Under the pieces are notes generated by a model. That model searched no databases. It saw only the letters and a program-made list of their open reading frames with translations, and had not been told where the DNA came from. A program made the translations under genes and the position numbers. Of a DNA stretch of 34,035 bases, positions 17,965-25,730 are shown piece by piece. Within the stretch, counting starts at the first letter, position 1. Every line of letters starts with the position of its first letter. Source of the stretch: Gemmatimonadaceae bacterium (GTDB lineage: Bacteria > Gemmatimonadota > Gemmatimonadetes > Gemmatimonadales > Gemmatimonadaceae); assembly GCA_025450815.1 (NCBI GenBank), contig JANWLO010000033.1, positions 1 through 34,035 on the forward strand. Direction: 5' to 3'.

Positions 17965-18033
17965 CGCCGGTTCAGTGCAGGAGGTGCACAGATGCAAAAA
18001 ATGCCCAGTGCACGCGCGGGCACTGAGCCGGCG
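17965..18033 (-). promoter_or_regulatory. metH leader: stem ending at the start codon, competing with a terminator hairpin
   Basis: In the minus-strand transcript the 14-mer from 18033 to 18020 pairs with the 14-mer from 17978 to 17965 at 13 of 14 positions (one C-A mismatch), closing a 41-base loop and ending at the proposed metH AUG. The upstream strand of this stem is also the 5' arm of a terminator-like hairpin, so the two folds exclude each other. This has the layout of an attenuator or a start-sequestering switch. I see no B12 box, SAM or SAH riboswitch core, so the ligand, if any, is unknown. Confidence 0.5.
17996..18025 (-). terminator. Terminator-like hairpin with U6 in the metH leader
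   Basis: On the minus strand TGCCC (18022 to 18018) pairs with GGGCA (18006 to 18002) and is followed at once by six T (18001 to 17996). A shifted alternative pairs CAGTGC (18025-18020) with GCACTG (18011-18006). It points toward metH, about 30 bases before the start codon, so as an ordinary terminator for yggT it would lie some 300 bases downstream. A role as attenuator for metH is more natural. The stem is short. Confidence 0.45.
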
Positions 18034-18051
18034 CTTTAGCGGAATGTTTTA

Positions 18052-18081
18052 CGTGGCCGCAATTTGCCGTAAATCGCCACG
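18052..18081 (-). other. Inverted repeat in the metH leader
   Basis: CGTGGC at 18052-18057 and GCCACG at 18076-18081 are perfectly complementary, with an inner ATTT/AAAT pairing (18062-18065 with 18071-18074) and a five-base loop. It could be an RNA hairpin in the metH leader or a protein-binding palindrome. No known motif is recognised. Confidence 0.4.
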
Positions 18082-18106
18082 ATTCAATTATTTACCAACC
18101 TAGCGG

Positions 18107-18304
18107 GGCGCCTCGGCTGCAGCAACCCGCATTTCGCCCGGAGCTGCTGCTTCACCGCAGAGGCGCCGAGGTACCGCTGAGGCGCAGAGGTCGCGGAAGG
18201 AGAGCAATACTGGCGATTGATCATTTCAACTTTTTCATCTTCGACACAAGAAATGTTGCGCATCTCTGCGTCTCCGCGTTCCTCTACGTCCGCGGTGAAG
18301 CAGC
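18107..18304. repeat. CGCNGAGG intergenic repeat with inverted arms
   Basis: Four octamers of form CGCNGAGG lie at 18156-18163, 18164-18171, 18175-18182 and 18183-18190. A degenerate copy in the opposite sense occupies about 18258-18300. The outer ends are a perfect 13-base inverted repeat (18146-18158 with 18292-18304) around an AT-richer centre. On its left, GGCGCCTC (18107-18114) pairs with GAGGCGCC (18160-18167), with an inner GCAGCA/TGCTGC pair, forming a further hairpin. Repeats of this look are scattered between genes in many GC-rich bacteria. With the leader structures it fills the only gene-free stretch longer than 300 bases here. Confidence 0.6.
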
Positions 18305-18331
18305 TTTATCCCTGCCCCCGCGAGAAAGACC

Positions 18332-18925
18332 TCAGGCGAACAGCGATCCCATCACGGCCACCTGCACCACGTAGATGAGCAGGTACGCCACGATCGGAGA
18401 GAAGTCGATCATCCCGAACGGAGGGAGCACACGCGCGATCGGCCGTACGATCCAGTCGGTGAGCGCGTACGACGCACGGGCCCACCACGCGTACCGCATG
18501 CCGATCCACGACACGAGCACGCGGACGATCAGCGCGAGCTTGAGCAGCTCGAACGCCCAGCTCAGCACGAGCTCAGCGACCCCCGCCCCGCCACGCTGCG
18601 ACGCAAATGCCACCGACACCACAGTGGTGTGCAGCCATTGCAGCAGCACGATGACGAGCACGCCCGCGACCACCACCGCTGCAAGCGCCCACCACGGCGC
18701 CTGGGTCGGCAACCCGCCCGCGCGCACCACACGAGTTTCCACGGGCGCGAGCATAGGATCGACCGCGCGGCGAAAGAATCGCGCGATTGGAGAGAAGGGA
18801 TTGATGCGTCGCGTGCGCACCGCCCAATCCACGGTCGCGATCACGAACAGTGCGCCACCCACGGCGGCAAGCGCGATGCGCAACACGTGAATCGCGGAGT
18901 CCACCACTGCCAGAAAGGTCGTCAC
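18332..18925 (-). CDS. YggT family membrane protein with two YggT repeats
   Basis: A protein of about 197 residues has two copies of the YggT unit (PF02325): a membrane helix followed by an amphipathic NPFSPIARFFRRAVDPMLAPVE segment, then again a helix pair around YALTDWIVRPIARVLPPFGMIDFSPIVAYLLI. Four to five hydrophobic segments are visible. YggT proteins are small inner-membrane proteins of poorly defined function, linked in some bacteria to osmotic tolerance, cell shape or division. The start is uncertain: I take GTG at 18925, since the longer TTG at 18961 adds a polar N-terminus; neither has a clear ribosome-binding site. It follows the S9 peptidase gene on the same strand by about 60 bases. 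Confidence 0.82.
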   Translation of the reverse strand: MTTFLAVVDSAIHVLRIALAAVGGALFVIATVDWAVRTRRINPFSPIARFFRRAVDPMLAPVETRVVRAGGLPTQAPWWALAAVVVAGVLVIVLLQWLHTTVVSVAFASQRGGAGVAELVLSWAFELLKLALIVRVLVSWIGMRYAWWARASYALTDWIVRPIARVLPPFGMIDFSPIVAYLLIYVVQVAVMGSLFA

Positions 18926-18986
18926 GCGCGGTAAGCTGAGTTGCTGGTCGCGCGCGAGCAAGAGCCGCGCGCGCGACCACGCCGAA

Positions 18987-21146
18987 TCACGGCGTCAACG
19001 ACATTCCGAGATTCTTGGCCGTGAACGCAAGCTCGTCCGTCGCCAAATCGATCTGCTTCGACGTCGGCTTCCCTCCGCCATGACCGGCCCTCGTGTCGAC
19101 GCGGATGAGCACGGGCGCCTGCCCGCTCTGCGCGGCCTGCATCGTTGCCGCGAACTTGAACGAATGTCCCGGCACCACGCGATCATCGTGGTCTGCCGTC
19201 GTGATCAACGTCGCCGGATAATCCGTGCCCGGCTTGATGTTCTGCAGCGGCCAGTACGCGATCAGCGTCTTGAACTGCGTCGAGTCGTCCGACGTGCCAT
19301 ACTCGGGCGCCCACGCGCCGCCAATCGTGAACTTCTGGTAGCGCAGCATGTCCATCACGCCCACCTCCGGCAGCGCGACCGCGGCGAGATCGGGGCGCTG
19401 CGTCTCCACCGCGCCGATCAACAGCCCGCCGTTCGAGCCGCCCCGAATCGCCAGCTTCTTCGACGACGTGTACTTCTGCGAGATCAGATACTCGCCGGCC
19501 GCGATAAAGTCATCGAACACGTTCTGCTTTTTCGCGAGCATCCCCGCCTCGTGCCACGCGCGCCCGTACTCGCCGCCGCCCCGGATCACCGCCACCGCGA
19601 ACACGCCACCCATGCTCACCCACTGCAGCATCGATGGCGAGAACGCCGGTGTCTGATTGATGTCGAAGCCGCCGTAGGCGTACAGGATCGTCGGATGCGA
19701 ACCATCGAGCGTGAGCCCCTTTTTTGAAGTCACGAAGATCGGAACGCGCGTGCCATCCTTGCTCGAAGCGAATATCTGCCGCGTCTCGTAGCCCGTGCTG
19801 TCCACCGGAAGCTTCGCAATGTTGAAGGACGTCTGCACCCGCTTATCGATGTCGAACCGATAGATCGACGCCGGCTGCAAGTACGAAACGTAGGAGTAGA
19901 ACATCTCCCACTCGTCCGGCTTTCCCGAAATCGCCGCGATGGTGCCGATCCCCGGCAGCTTGATCGTTTGCGACAGAGCGCCGTGTAGAGCATAAATCTG
20001 CAAAACCGAGTGCGCGTCCTTGAGCGTGTGCACGACAAAGTGTCCGCCGATCAGCTCGACGTCCTCCATCTTGTCCGCGCCCTCCGCGATCACGGTACGC
20101 CAATAGCGCTTCGCGGGCTTGTTGATGTCCACCTGCACCACGCGGCCAAGCGGCGCATCCTGGTTCGTCTGCACGAAGAACACATCGCCCGCATTGTCGA
20201 TCACTCGATTCTGCGACTCTGCGTCGTCGATCAGCGTCACCAGCGGATTGTCGAGTTTCGGCTTCCCCGGATTACCGACGTCGATGAAGTAGATGCGGTT
20301 GTTCGGGTTCGTCCCATCCACGACGTAGATGATCACGTACTCGCCGTCGTCGCTCACCGTCGCGTTGATGTTCCACCGCGGATGATCGGGGCGCTCGAGA
20401 ATCAGCTGGTCCTTCGCCTGCGGATTGCCCACGCGATGGTAGTAGAGCTTTTGACCCTCGTTCTTCGCGAGCATCGCGTTCCCGCTCTTCGGCTCCGCAT
20501 ATCGCGAGTAGAAGAATCCCTTGTTGTCCCTCGTCCACGCGATCCCCGAGAACTTCACCCACTTGAGCGTGTCGGGCAGATCTCTCGCCTTCTCGATGTC
20601 GCGTACGCGAATCTCTTCCCAGTCCGAGCCGGCGCTCGCCACCGCGTAGGCCAGATACTTTCCATTCTCGGTCGCGTTCCACGGTCCCAGCGCAACCGTT
20701 CCGTCGGTGGAGAGCGTGTTGGGATCGAGCACGAGCTTCTTCACGCCCTTTATCCCGCGCTGCATGTACAACACTGCCTGGTTCTGCAGCCCCGAATTCT
20801 CGGTGTAGAAGTAGTCCTTACCGCGCTTCAGCGGCACCGCGTACTTGGGGTAGTTCCAAAGCCGCGTGAGCTGATCCTTGATCGCCGCGCGCTCGGGAAT
20901 CGCGCCAAGGTAGTCGAACGTGAGCGCGTTCTCGGCGGTGACCCACTGCTTGGTCTCGGGCGAGTCCGTGTCTTCCAGCCACCGGTACGGATCGGCCACC
21001 TGCGTACCAAAGTAGGTGTCGACCTGGTCGCTCTTGCGCGCGACCGGATAGTGCAGCGTCTGGGCCGCGAGCGGCGGCGCGATGGGAGTCGACATCATCG
21101 AAGCGGCACACAGCGCCGCCGCGCTAACGAGCGGATTGACGCGCAT
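18987..21146 (-). CDS. Exported S9A prolyl oligopeptidase
   Basis: The 719-residue serine peptidase starts with a signal peptide (MRVNPLVSAAALCAASMM, ending PPLAAQ). The N-terminal segment YPVARKSDQVDTYFGTQVADPYRWLED is the classical POP opening. A seven-bladed propeller region follows, then the alpha/beta-hydrolase domain with nucleophile S571 in GGSNGG, the acid at about 654 in TADHDDRVVPGHS and H689 in RAGHGGGKP. It cleaves short peptides after proline. The ATG at 21146 is chosen over TTG at 21173 because it starts the signal peptide cleanly. Export to the periplasm agrees with the other secreted peptidases of the window (M61, M24B), both also with A-Q-type cleavage ends. Confidence 0.95.
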   Translation of the reverse strand: MRVNPLVSAAALCAASMMSTPIAPPLAAQTLHYPVARKSDQVDTYFGTQVADPYRWLEDTDSPETKQWVTAENALTFDYLGAIPERAAIKDQLTRLWNYPKYAVPLKRGKDYFYTENSGLQNQAVLYMQRGIKGVKKLVLDPNTLSTDGTVALGPWNATENGKYLAYAVASAGSDWEEIRVRDIEKARDLPDTLKWVKFSGIAWTRDNKGFFYSRYAEPKSGNAMLAKNEGQKLYYHRVGNPQAKDQLILERPDHPRWNINATVSDDGEYVIIYVVDGTNPNNRIYFIDVGNPGKPKLDNPLVTLIDDAESQNRVIDNAGDVFFVQTNQDAPLGRVVQVDINKPAKRYWRTVIAEGADKMEDVELIGGHFVVHTLKDAHSVLQIYALHGALSQTIKLPGIGTIAAISGKPDEWEMFYSYVSYLQPASIYRFDIDKRVQTSFNIAKLPVDSTGYETRQIFASSKDGTRVPIFVTSKKGLTLDGSHPTILYAYGGFDINQTPAFSPSMLQWVSMGGVFAVAVIRGGGEYGRAWHEAGMLAKKQNVFDDFIAAGEYLISQKYTSSKKLAIRGGSNGGLLIGAVETQRPDLAAVALPEVGVMDMLRYQKFTIGGAWAPEYGTSDDSTQFKTLIAYWPLQNIKPGTDYPATLITTADHDDRVVPGHSFKFAATMQAAQSGQAPVLIRVDTRAGHGGGKPTSKQIDLATDELAFTAKNLGMSLTP

Positions 21147-21237
21147 TGGAGTACGGAAAGAGGGACGCAACAATGCACGCGCGGTGCTCGGCGTGCGCTC
21201 GACTACGGCAATGTAACGCGCGGCCCGTGTCCAGCGC

Positions 21238-22527
21238 TCAGTGCGGTCGACTCACACGCACGGTGGCGGCGCCGAGCACCACGCCGGCCAGCAGTCCCGC
21301 CGCCAGCGCCAGCCACTCCCACCACGGTGTCGCATGTACGCCCGTGAGGTAGGGAATCGCGAGCAGGCCCGCCGCCATCACCGCCGCGACTGCGACAACA
21401 ACTCGCAGTCCCGCTCGCGCCGCCCAATCTGCTGCTGGCGCCGCGAGACCTGCCAGCCACAGCGCCGTGAGCCACGGAGCCTCCGCTCCGTACTCGTAGT
21501 CGAACGGCAGCAGATAGCTCCATCCGAGTCCGGCATCCACCGGCAGCGTCCGCTCGCGACGAATTCCATTCTGCTCGGCACTCACCCAAAGCCGATGATC
21601 GATCAACCCGCCGGCGACGAACAGCGTGTCGTGAGACGATCGCTTGCGATGCGTGAAGACGCTGTCGAGCCGGATGGCGGGTGTCGACACTCTCGCGTCC
21701 GCGGTTCGCATGCGCAACGAGAATGTGAGATTCCCCTTCCGTTCGCCGAGCATGAAGATCTGTGATCGCTTCCAGTCGTAGACTGTCGCGATGGCGGCGA
21801 TCGGAGTCGTCGGCGAGCCACCGGTGACTGATGCGCTCACGACCACCGAATCGGATGACAGGCGTCGCCGCACGTCGGCGCTCGTCGCGGAAATCCCGTT
21901 AGGTGTCGGGAGGCCGCCCGCGGTGGCGCCGTGTACGGTGCCCGGGAAGTAGTCCTGGTGCAACAGCTCTGGCGCCCACACTCCCCACGCGGTGGTGGAG
22001 GGCAGTGAGATATGCGCGAGCTCCGCACTCGCCGACAGAACCGCGAGCCAGACCATTACCCACACGCTCGCGATTCGAGCGGCCTCCCGGCGCGATGGCA
22101 GGATGATTACACGCCAGATGTCGGCGCAGATGATTCCGACGAAGCCACCGAACGAGTTCGTGAAGATGTCGCCGAGACTGGTGTCGCGTCCGGGAATCCA
22201 AATCTGTAGCAGCTCCACCGTGATCGTCGTCACCAATCCGATCGCGAACGCGCGCCGCCGTGACAGACCGGCGAGCCGCAGCCCCAAGCCGAGCGGGATG
22301 AAGAGCAGAACATTTAAAATTGAATCGAGCACGGATGAGCCGCCGCACAACACGCAGAAGCTCGGCGGCGCCTTCACGGTGCCGTACTGTGGCGAGAGCG
22401 TGAGCGCGGCAATGAATAGGAAGCCGGCGACGGTGAGAGCTCTGCCGAGTGATCTTTGTGGTATCAACGCAACAATCCGTGGCGTACGGTTCGAGGAGGA
22501 GAATTCGGAAATGTCGTGGAGCCGCAC
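21238..22527 (-). CDS. VanZ-like membrane protein with extra C-terminal region
   Basis: The 429-residue membrane protein has a VanZ-like domain at about residues 30-140 (LTLSPQYG, LDSILNVLLFIPLGLGLRL, ITVELLQIWIPGRDTSLGDIFTNSFGGFVG). A large extracytoplasmic beta-rich region at about 175-340 resembles a lectin or jelly-roll fold, and three to four C-terminal helices follow. VanZ-like proteins often sit in envelope or exopolysaccharide loci. The GTG at 22527 is uncertain; an in-frame TTG about 20 codons later is possible. It is divergent from the polysaccharide deacetylase gene, and the 121-base gap holds a sigma-54 promoter and a palindrome facing the other way. Confidence 0.82.
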   Translation of the reverse strand: MRLHDISEFSSSNRTPRIVALIPQRSLGRALTVAGFLFIAALTLSPQYGTVKAPPSFCVLCGGSSVLDSILNVLLFIPLGLGLRLAGLSRRRAFAIGLVTTITVELLQIWIPGRDTSLGDIFTNSFGGFVGIICADIWRVIILPSRREAARIASVWVMVWLAVLSASAELAHISLPSTTAWGVWAPELLHQDYFPGTVHGATAGGLPTPNGISATSADVRRRLSSDSVVVSASVTGGSPTTPIAAIATVYDWKRSQIFMLGERKGNLTFSLRMRTADARVSTPAIRLDSVFTHRKRSSHDTLFVAGGLIDHRLWVSAEQNGIRRERTLPVDAGLGWSYLLPFDYEYGAEAPWLTALWLAGLAAPAADWAARAGLRVVVAVAAVMAAGLLAIPYLTGVHATPWWEWLALAAGLLAGVVLGAATVRVSRPH

Positions 22528-22537
22528 GCTGGGACAG

Positions 22538-22551
22538 GATGTTACAACATC
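22538..22551. promoter_or_regulatory. Palindrome GATGTT-AC-AACATC, candidate operator
   Basis: Perfect six-base arms around AC lie 28 bases before the -24 box of the sigma-54 promoter and 10 bases from the VanZ-like gene start. It contains TGTTACA, also present in the palindrome at 25731. It could be an enhancer-binding-protein site or an operator for the divergent gene. No regulator family is recognised. Confidence 0.4.
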
Positions 22552-22578
22552 AAACGCTCATCTGCCGGATCCTGCGCA

Positions 22579-22594
22579 TGGCACTCTAACTGCA
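22579..22594 (+). promoter_or_regulatory. Sigma-54 (-24/-12) promoter of the deacetylase operon
   Basis: TGGCACTCTAACTGCA matches the RpoN consensus TGGCAC-N5-TTGCA at all but one informative position, with GG and GC exactly ten bases apart. The predicted transcript start is near 22604, giving a 45-base leader before the ATG at 22649. XrtA/PEP-CTERM loci are known to be governed by a PrsK/PrsR sigma-54 activator pair, which fits the genes downstream. Confidence 0.75.
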
Positions 22595-22648
22595 AGACTT
22601 CGGCGCACGAATGTCCGCCCCAACTTTTCGCATAGTGCGGCACTCCGT

Positions 22649-23542
22649 ATGAGTCTGCCGGTACACTGCGACACGGAGCACATCTTTACCGTCGACGTGG
22701 AAGAATATTTCCAGGTCGGCGCGTTCGATGGCGTCGTGTCCCGAAAGAATTGGGACTCGTACCCCAGCCGCCTCGAGCATTCGATAGGCATTCTGCTCGA
22801 GCTCCTCGCGCGCCACGAGGCGAGCGCGACCTTTTTCACTCTCGGCTGGATCGCGGAACGGCATCCGTTTTTGATGCGGCGCATAGCGGATGCGGGTCAC
22901 GAGATCGCGTCGCATGGCTTCTGGCATCGACGCGTGAACACGCTCACGCCGGATGAGTTTCGCGAGGATGTGCGGGCGTCGAAGGCGACGCTCGAGGATC
23001 TTTCCGGCGCGCCGGTGTGGGGATTCCGCGCGCCGAATTTCTCGATCACGCCGGGCACCGAGTGGGCGTTCGATATTCTGATCGAGGAAGGCTATCGCTA
23101 TGACTCGAGTCTGTTTCCGATTCGCCGGCCGGGATACGGCTATCCGAAGGCGCCGCCGGTGCCGCATCTGATTCACCGCCCGGTCGGTGTGCTCACGGAG
23201 CTTCCGCTCGCGACCACGCAGTGGCGCGGGTTGCGCCTGCCCGCGGCAGGCGGAGCGTACCTGCGTCACCTGCCGTTCCGCTTGATCCGGCGCGCGTTTC
23301 GCGAGCACGGCGAGCACGGCGTGCCCGCGCTCTTCTACATCCATCCGTGGGAGCTTGATCCGGAACAGCCGCGGCTCAGCGTTCCGTGGCACGCGCGAAT
23401 GCGCCACTACTCGGGTTTGCGAAAGACGCTCCCGCTCCTGGAACGGCTGCTGTCGGAGTTTCGATTCTGCAGCGCGGCGAAGTGCCTCAAGCTCCCAACT
23501 TCTCTCGCGACGAGCTCCCGGGCGGTCAGCGCAGTCGAGTGA
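22649..23542 (+). CDS. Polysaccharide deacetylase, XrtA-associated type (DUF3473)
   Basis: The 297-residue NodB-fold enzyme has family landmarks TVDVEEYFQV with D16 as the catalytic base, TFFTLGWIAERHP, metal histidines H89 and H93 in SHGFWHRR, FRAPNFS at 126-132, YDSSLFP, and the DUF3473 tail motif IHPWELDPEQPR. This matches TIGR03006, the deacetylase of exosortase/PEP-CTERM exopolysaccharide loci. It should remove N- or O-acetyl groups from the polymer. No signal peptide precedes the domain. The ATG at 22649 is the first sensible start after the sigma-54 promoter; the longer open frame upstream is antisense to the VanZ-like gene. Its stop overlaps the next GTG start. Confidence 0.92.
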   Translation: MSLPVHCDTEHIFTVDVEEYFQVGAFDGVVSRKNWDSYPSRLEHSIGILLELLARHEASATFFTLGWIAERHPFLMRRIADAGHEIASHGFWHRRVNTLTPDEFREDVRASKATLEDLSGAPVWGFRAPNFSITPGTEWAFDILIEEGYRYDSSLFPIRRPGYGYPKAPPVPHLIHRPVGVLTELPLATTQWRGLRLPAAGGAYLRHLPFRLIRRAFREHGEHGVPALFYIHPWELDPEQPRLSVPWHARMRHYSGLRKTLPLLERLLSEFRFCSAAKCLKLPTSLATSSRAVSAVE

Positions 23543-24564
23543 TCGCGCGCGTCGAGCGATTCGCCGGAAAGCCGGAGGAATGGGACGCCCTGGCGCGACG
23601 GTCGCCCGGATTCACCCACTTTCACCTTTACGGCTGGCGCGCGGTGATGGAGCGCGTCTTCGACCACGAGTGCATCTACCTCGCGGCGTACGACGACGCG
23701 GGCGCGCTGGAGGGCGTGTTGCCGCTCGTGCGGGTGAAGAGCGCGCTCTTCGGGCACTTCCTCGTCTCGATGCCCTTCCTGAACTACGGCGGACCACTCG
23801 GCTCCCGCGACGCGATCGTCGCGCTGGTGGCGAATGCTTCGAAGCTGGCGCGCGCGAGCTCTGTGAAATTACTCGAGCTGCGCAGCCGCGTGCCGCTTCC
23901 GATAGACCTTCCGGTGTCGCACCGCAAGATCACGGTCGTGCTCGATCTTCCGTCGAGCGAGGGCGCGCTCATGAAGCAGCTCGATGCGAAGTTGCGCAGT
24001 CAGGTTCGCCGGCCCCAGAAGGAGGGTGTGACGATGAAGTTCGGCGCCGATCAGGTGGCGCCGTTCTTCGACGTATTCGCGCGCCACATGCGCGATCTCG
24101 GCACGCCCACACAGTCGCGTCGACTCTTCGAGACCATCGCCGCCACCTTTCCCGATGACGCGTGGTTCGGCTGTGCGTGGCTCGATGATCGGCCCGTCGC
24201 CTGTGGCTGCGCGTTTCGCTGGGGCGATGAGGTCGAGATGACGTGGGCGTCGTCGCTCAACGAGTTCAAACGCATCGCGCCCAACATGCTGCTGTATTAT
24301 CGATTCATGGAGCGCGCGCTCGAGTCCGGCGTGCGCACGTTCAACTTCGGGCGCTCGACGCCGAACAGCGGCACGCACCGCTTCAAATCGCAATGGGGAT
24401 CGCGTGACGAGCAGCTCTGGTGGTACGATCTGGCGGACGGAGAAGCGGTGACGACGCCGTCGCCCACCGATTCTGGCTATGCCTGGGGACCGCGGCTCTG
24501 GAAGCGGCTGCCGACGTCCATCGCTACTGCGCTCGGTCCTCGCATCGTCCGCTACATCCCTTGA
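23539..24564 (+). CDS. FemAB/GNAT-type acyltransferase, XrtA-associated
   Basis: The 341-residue protein carries two GNAT-like halves of the FemAB superfamily: FTHFHLYGWRAVMERVFDHECIYLAAYDD and PFLNYGGPL in the first; KLRSQVRRPQKEGV, then ACGCAFRWGDEVEMTWASSL, LLYYRFMERALESGVRTFNFGRSTPNSGTHRFKSQWG in the second. These segments are those of TIGR03019, the FemAB-like protein of PEP-CTERM/XrtA loci. It probably transfers an amino-acyl or acyl group onto the polysaccharide or its lipid carrier; the substrate is unknown. The GTG at 23539 shares GTGA with the preceding stop, so translation is likely coupled. An earlier in-frame ATG at 23386 would overlap the deacetylase by 157 bases and is not used. 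Confidence 0.9.
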   Translation: MIARVERFAGKPEEWDALARRSPGFTHFHLYGWRAVMERVFDHECIYLAAYDDAGALEGVLPLVRVKSALFGHFLVSMPFLNYGGPLGSRDAIVALVANASKLARASSVKLLELRSRVPLPIDLPVSHRKITVVLDLPSSEGALMKQLDAKLRSQVRRPQKEGVTMKFGADQVAPFFDVFARHMRDLGTPTQSRRLFETIAATFPDDAWFGCAWLDDRPVACGCAFRWGDEVEMTWASSLNEFKRIAPNMLLYYRFMERALESGVRTFNFGRSTPNSGTHRFKSQWGSRDEQLWWYDLADGEAVTTPSPTDSGYAWGPRLWKRLPTSIATALGPRIVRYIP

Positions 24565-25718
24565 TCGGCCGGCGGCAGCTCCCCGTCAGCTCCACAATCT
24601 CTCTGCTCTCGCTGTTGCGCGCCGTCGCACCGGCGCTGGGCGGCGGGGCGCCGGAGCGCGCGGCACTCGACGCCGAGCTTCGCCGCGCGTTCGGCGCGAG
24701 TGGCATCGCGCTCACCGACAGCGGTACCTCCGCACTCGTGATTGCGTTGCGCGCGACGACTCCGGCGGGCGGCATCGTCGCGCTGCCGGCGTACGCCTGC
24801 GTCGACGTCGGCGCTGCGGCGCTGTTCGCCTCGGCGCGCGTGATGCTCTACGACATAAATCCCAACACGCTCTCGCCGGATCTGGAATCGGTGGAGCGCG
24901 TCCTCGGCAATGGGGCGCGCACCGTCGTCGTCGCGCATCTCTACGGCTATCCGGCGGATGTCCCCGGTGTGAGCGCGCTAGCGAGCGCGCACGGCGCGGC
25001 AGTGATCGAGGACGCGGCGCAGGGCGCGTGGGGCTCGCTCTCAGGCACGCGGCTCGGCGCATTCGGTCCGCTCTCGGTGCTGAGCTTCGGGCGGGGCAAG
25101 GGAATGACTGGCAGCGGAGGCGGCTCGCTCCTGGGCATCGGTGCGCGCGGCCGCGAGGCGCTCGCGCTCGCCGGCTCCCTACCGGGCGCACCGGCCGGCG
25201 CACGCGCGCTCGCGACAGCGGCGGCGCAGTGGGCGCTGGGTCGCCCCGCGCTGTACGCGCTGCCGTCGGCGATTCCGGCACTGCACCTGGGCGAGACGAT
25301 CTACCATCCCGCGCACGAGCCCTGCGCGATAACCGGAGTGTCCGCATCGCTCGTGCGCGCGGCGCTCGCCCGCGCCGAGGCGGATCTGGCGGTGCGCCGC
25401 CGCAACGCGGAAGAGCTCGTGGGCGCGGCGGCGAAGGTGAAGTCGGTGCGGTGCATCACACCCATTTCCGGCGGCGTGCCTGGTTACCTTCGACTTCCAA
25501 TTCGCGTAGACGCCGCGCGCAGTATGTCCGTTGCGCTCGGCATCGTGCGCGGCTATCCCGATACACTCGCCGAGCTCACGGAGCTGCGCTCGTCGCTAGT
25601 TGGCAACGAGAAAATTCCAGGTTCGCTGGAGTTGCAGCGCACGCTCGTGACCATACCGACGCATGCGCAGCTCACCGCGGGCGACATCGAAAAAATCTCC
25701 GCCTGGCTGGTTGACTAG
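24561..25718 (+). CDS. DegT/DnrJ/EryC1/StrS-like PLP aminotransferase
   Basis: The 385-residue product has the sugar-aminotransferase fold. SGTSALVIAL at 54-63 binds the cofactor phosphate, PAYACVDVGAAAL follows, DAAQG with D151 contacts the pyridine nitrogen, and SFGRGKGMTGSGGG carries K180 in the position of the PLP lysine. The surrounding motif (SFGRGK for the usual SFH-x-x-K) and the loss of the normal C-terminal HxxxxY region make it a divergent member, so a dehydratase-like or amino-acid-linked role is possible. The TTG at 24561 overlaps the FemAB stop as TTGA; alternative ATG starts upstream lie inside the FemAB gene. It is the third gene of the sigma-54-driven run. Confidence 0.82.
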   Translation: MIGRRQLPVSSTISLLSLLRAVAPALGGGAPERAALDAELRRAFGASGIALTDSGTSALVIALRATTPAGGIVALPAYACVDVGAAALFASARVMLYDINPNTLSPDLESVERVLGNGARTVVVAHLYGYPADVPGVSALASAHGAAVIEDAAQGAWGSLSGTRLGAFGPLSVLSFGRGKGMTGSGGGSLLGIGARGREALALAGSLPGAPAGARALATAAAQWALGRPALYALPSAIPALHLGETIYHPAHEPCAITGVSASLVRAALARAEADLAVRRRNAEELVGAAAKVKSVRCITPISGGVPGYLRLPIRVDAARSMSVALGIVRGYPDTLAELTELRSSLVGNEKIPGSLELQRTLVTIPTHAQLTAGDIEKISAWLVD

Positions 25719-25730
25719 CGATGCATCGCC

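Noticed and set aside
17992-18039. Plus-strand 15-codon ORF after AGGAGG (MQKMPSARAG...)
   Set aside because: It is antisense to the metH leader, very short, and its bases are explained by the two pairing structures there; no downstream gene on that strand follows.
17965-18331. Cobalamin, SAM or SAH riboswitch upstream of metH
   Set aside because: No B12 box, no SAM-I core and no SAH core sequence could be found on the minus strand, although paired segments exist.
21992-22648. N-terminal extension of the deacetylase frame
   Set aside because: It is antisense to the VanZ-like gene and lies upstream of the sigma-54 promoter.
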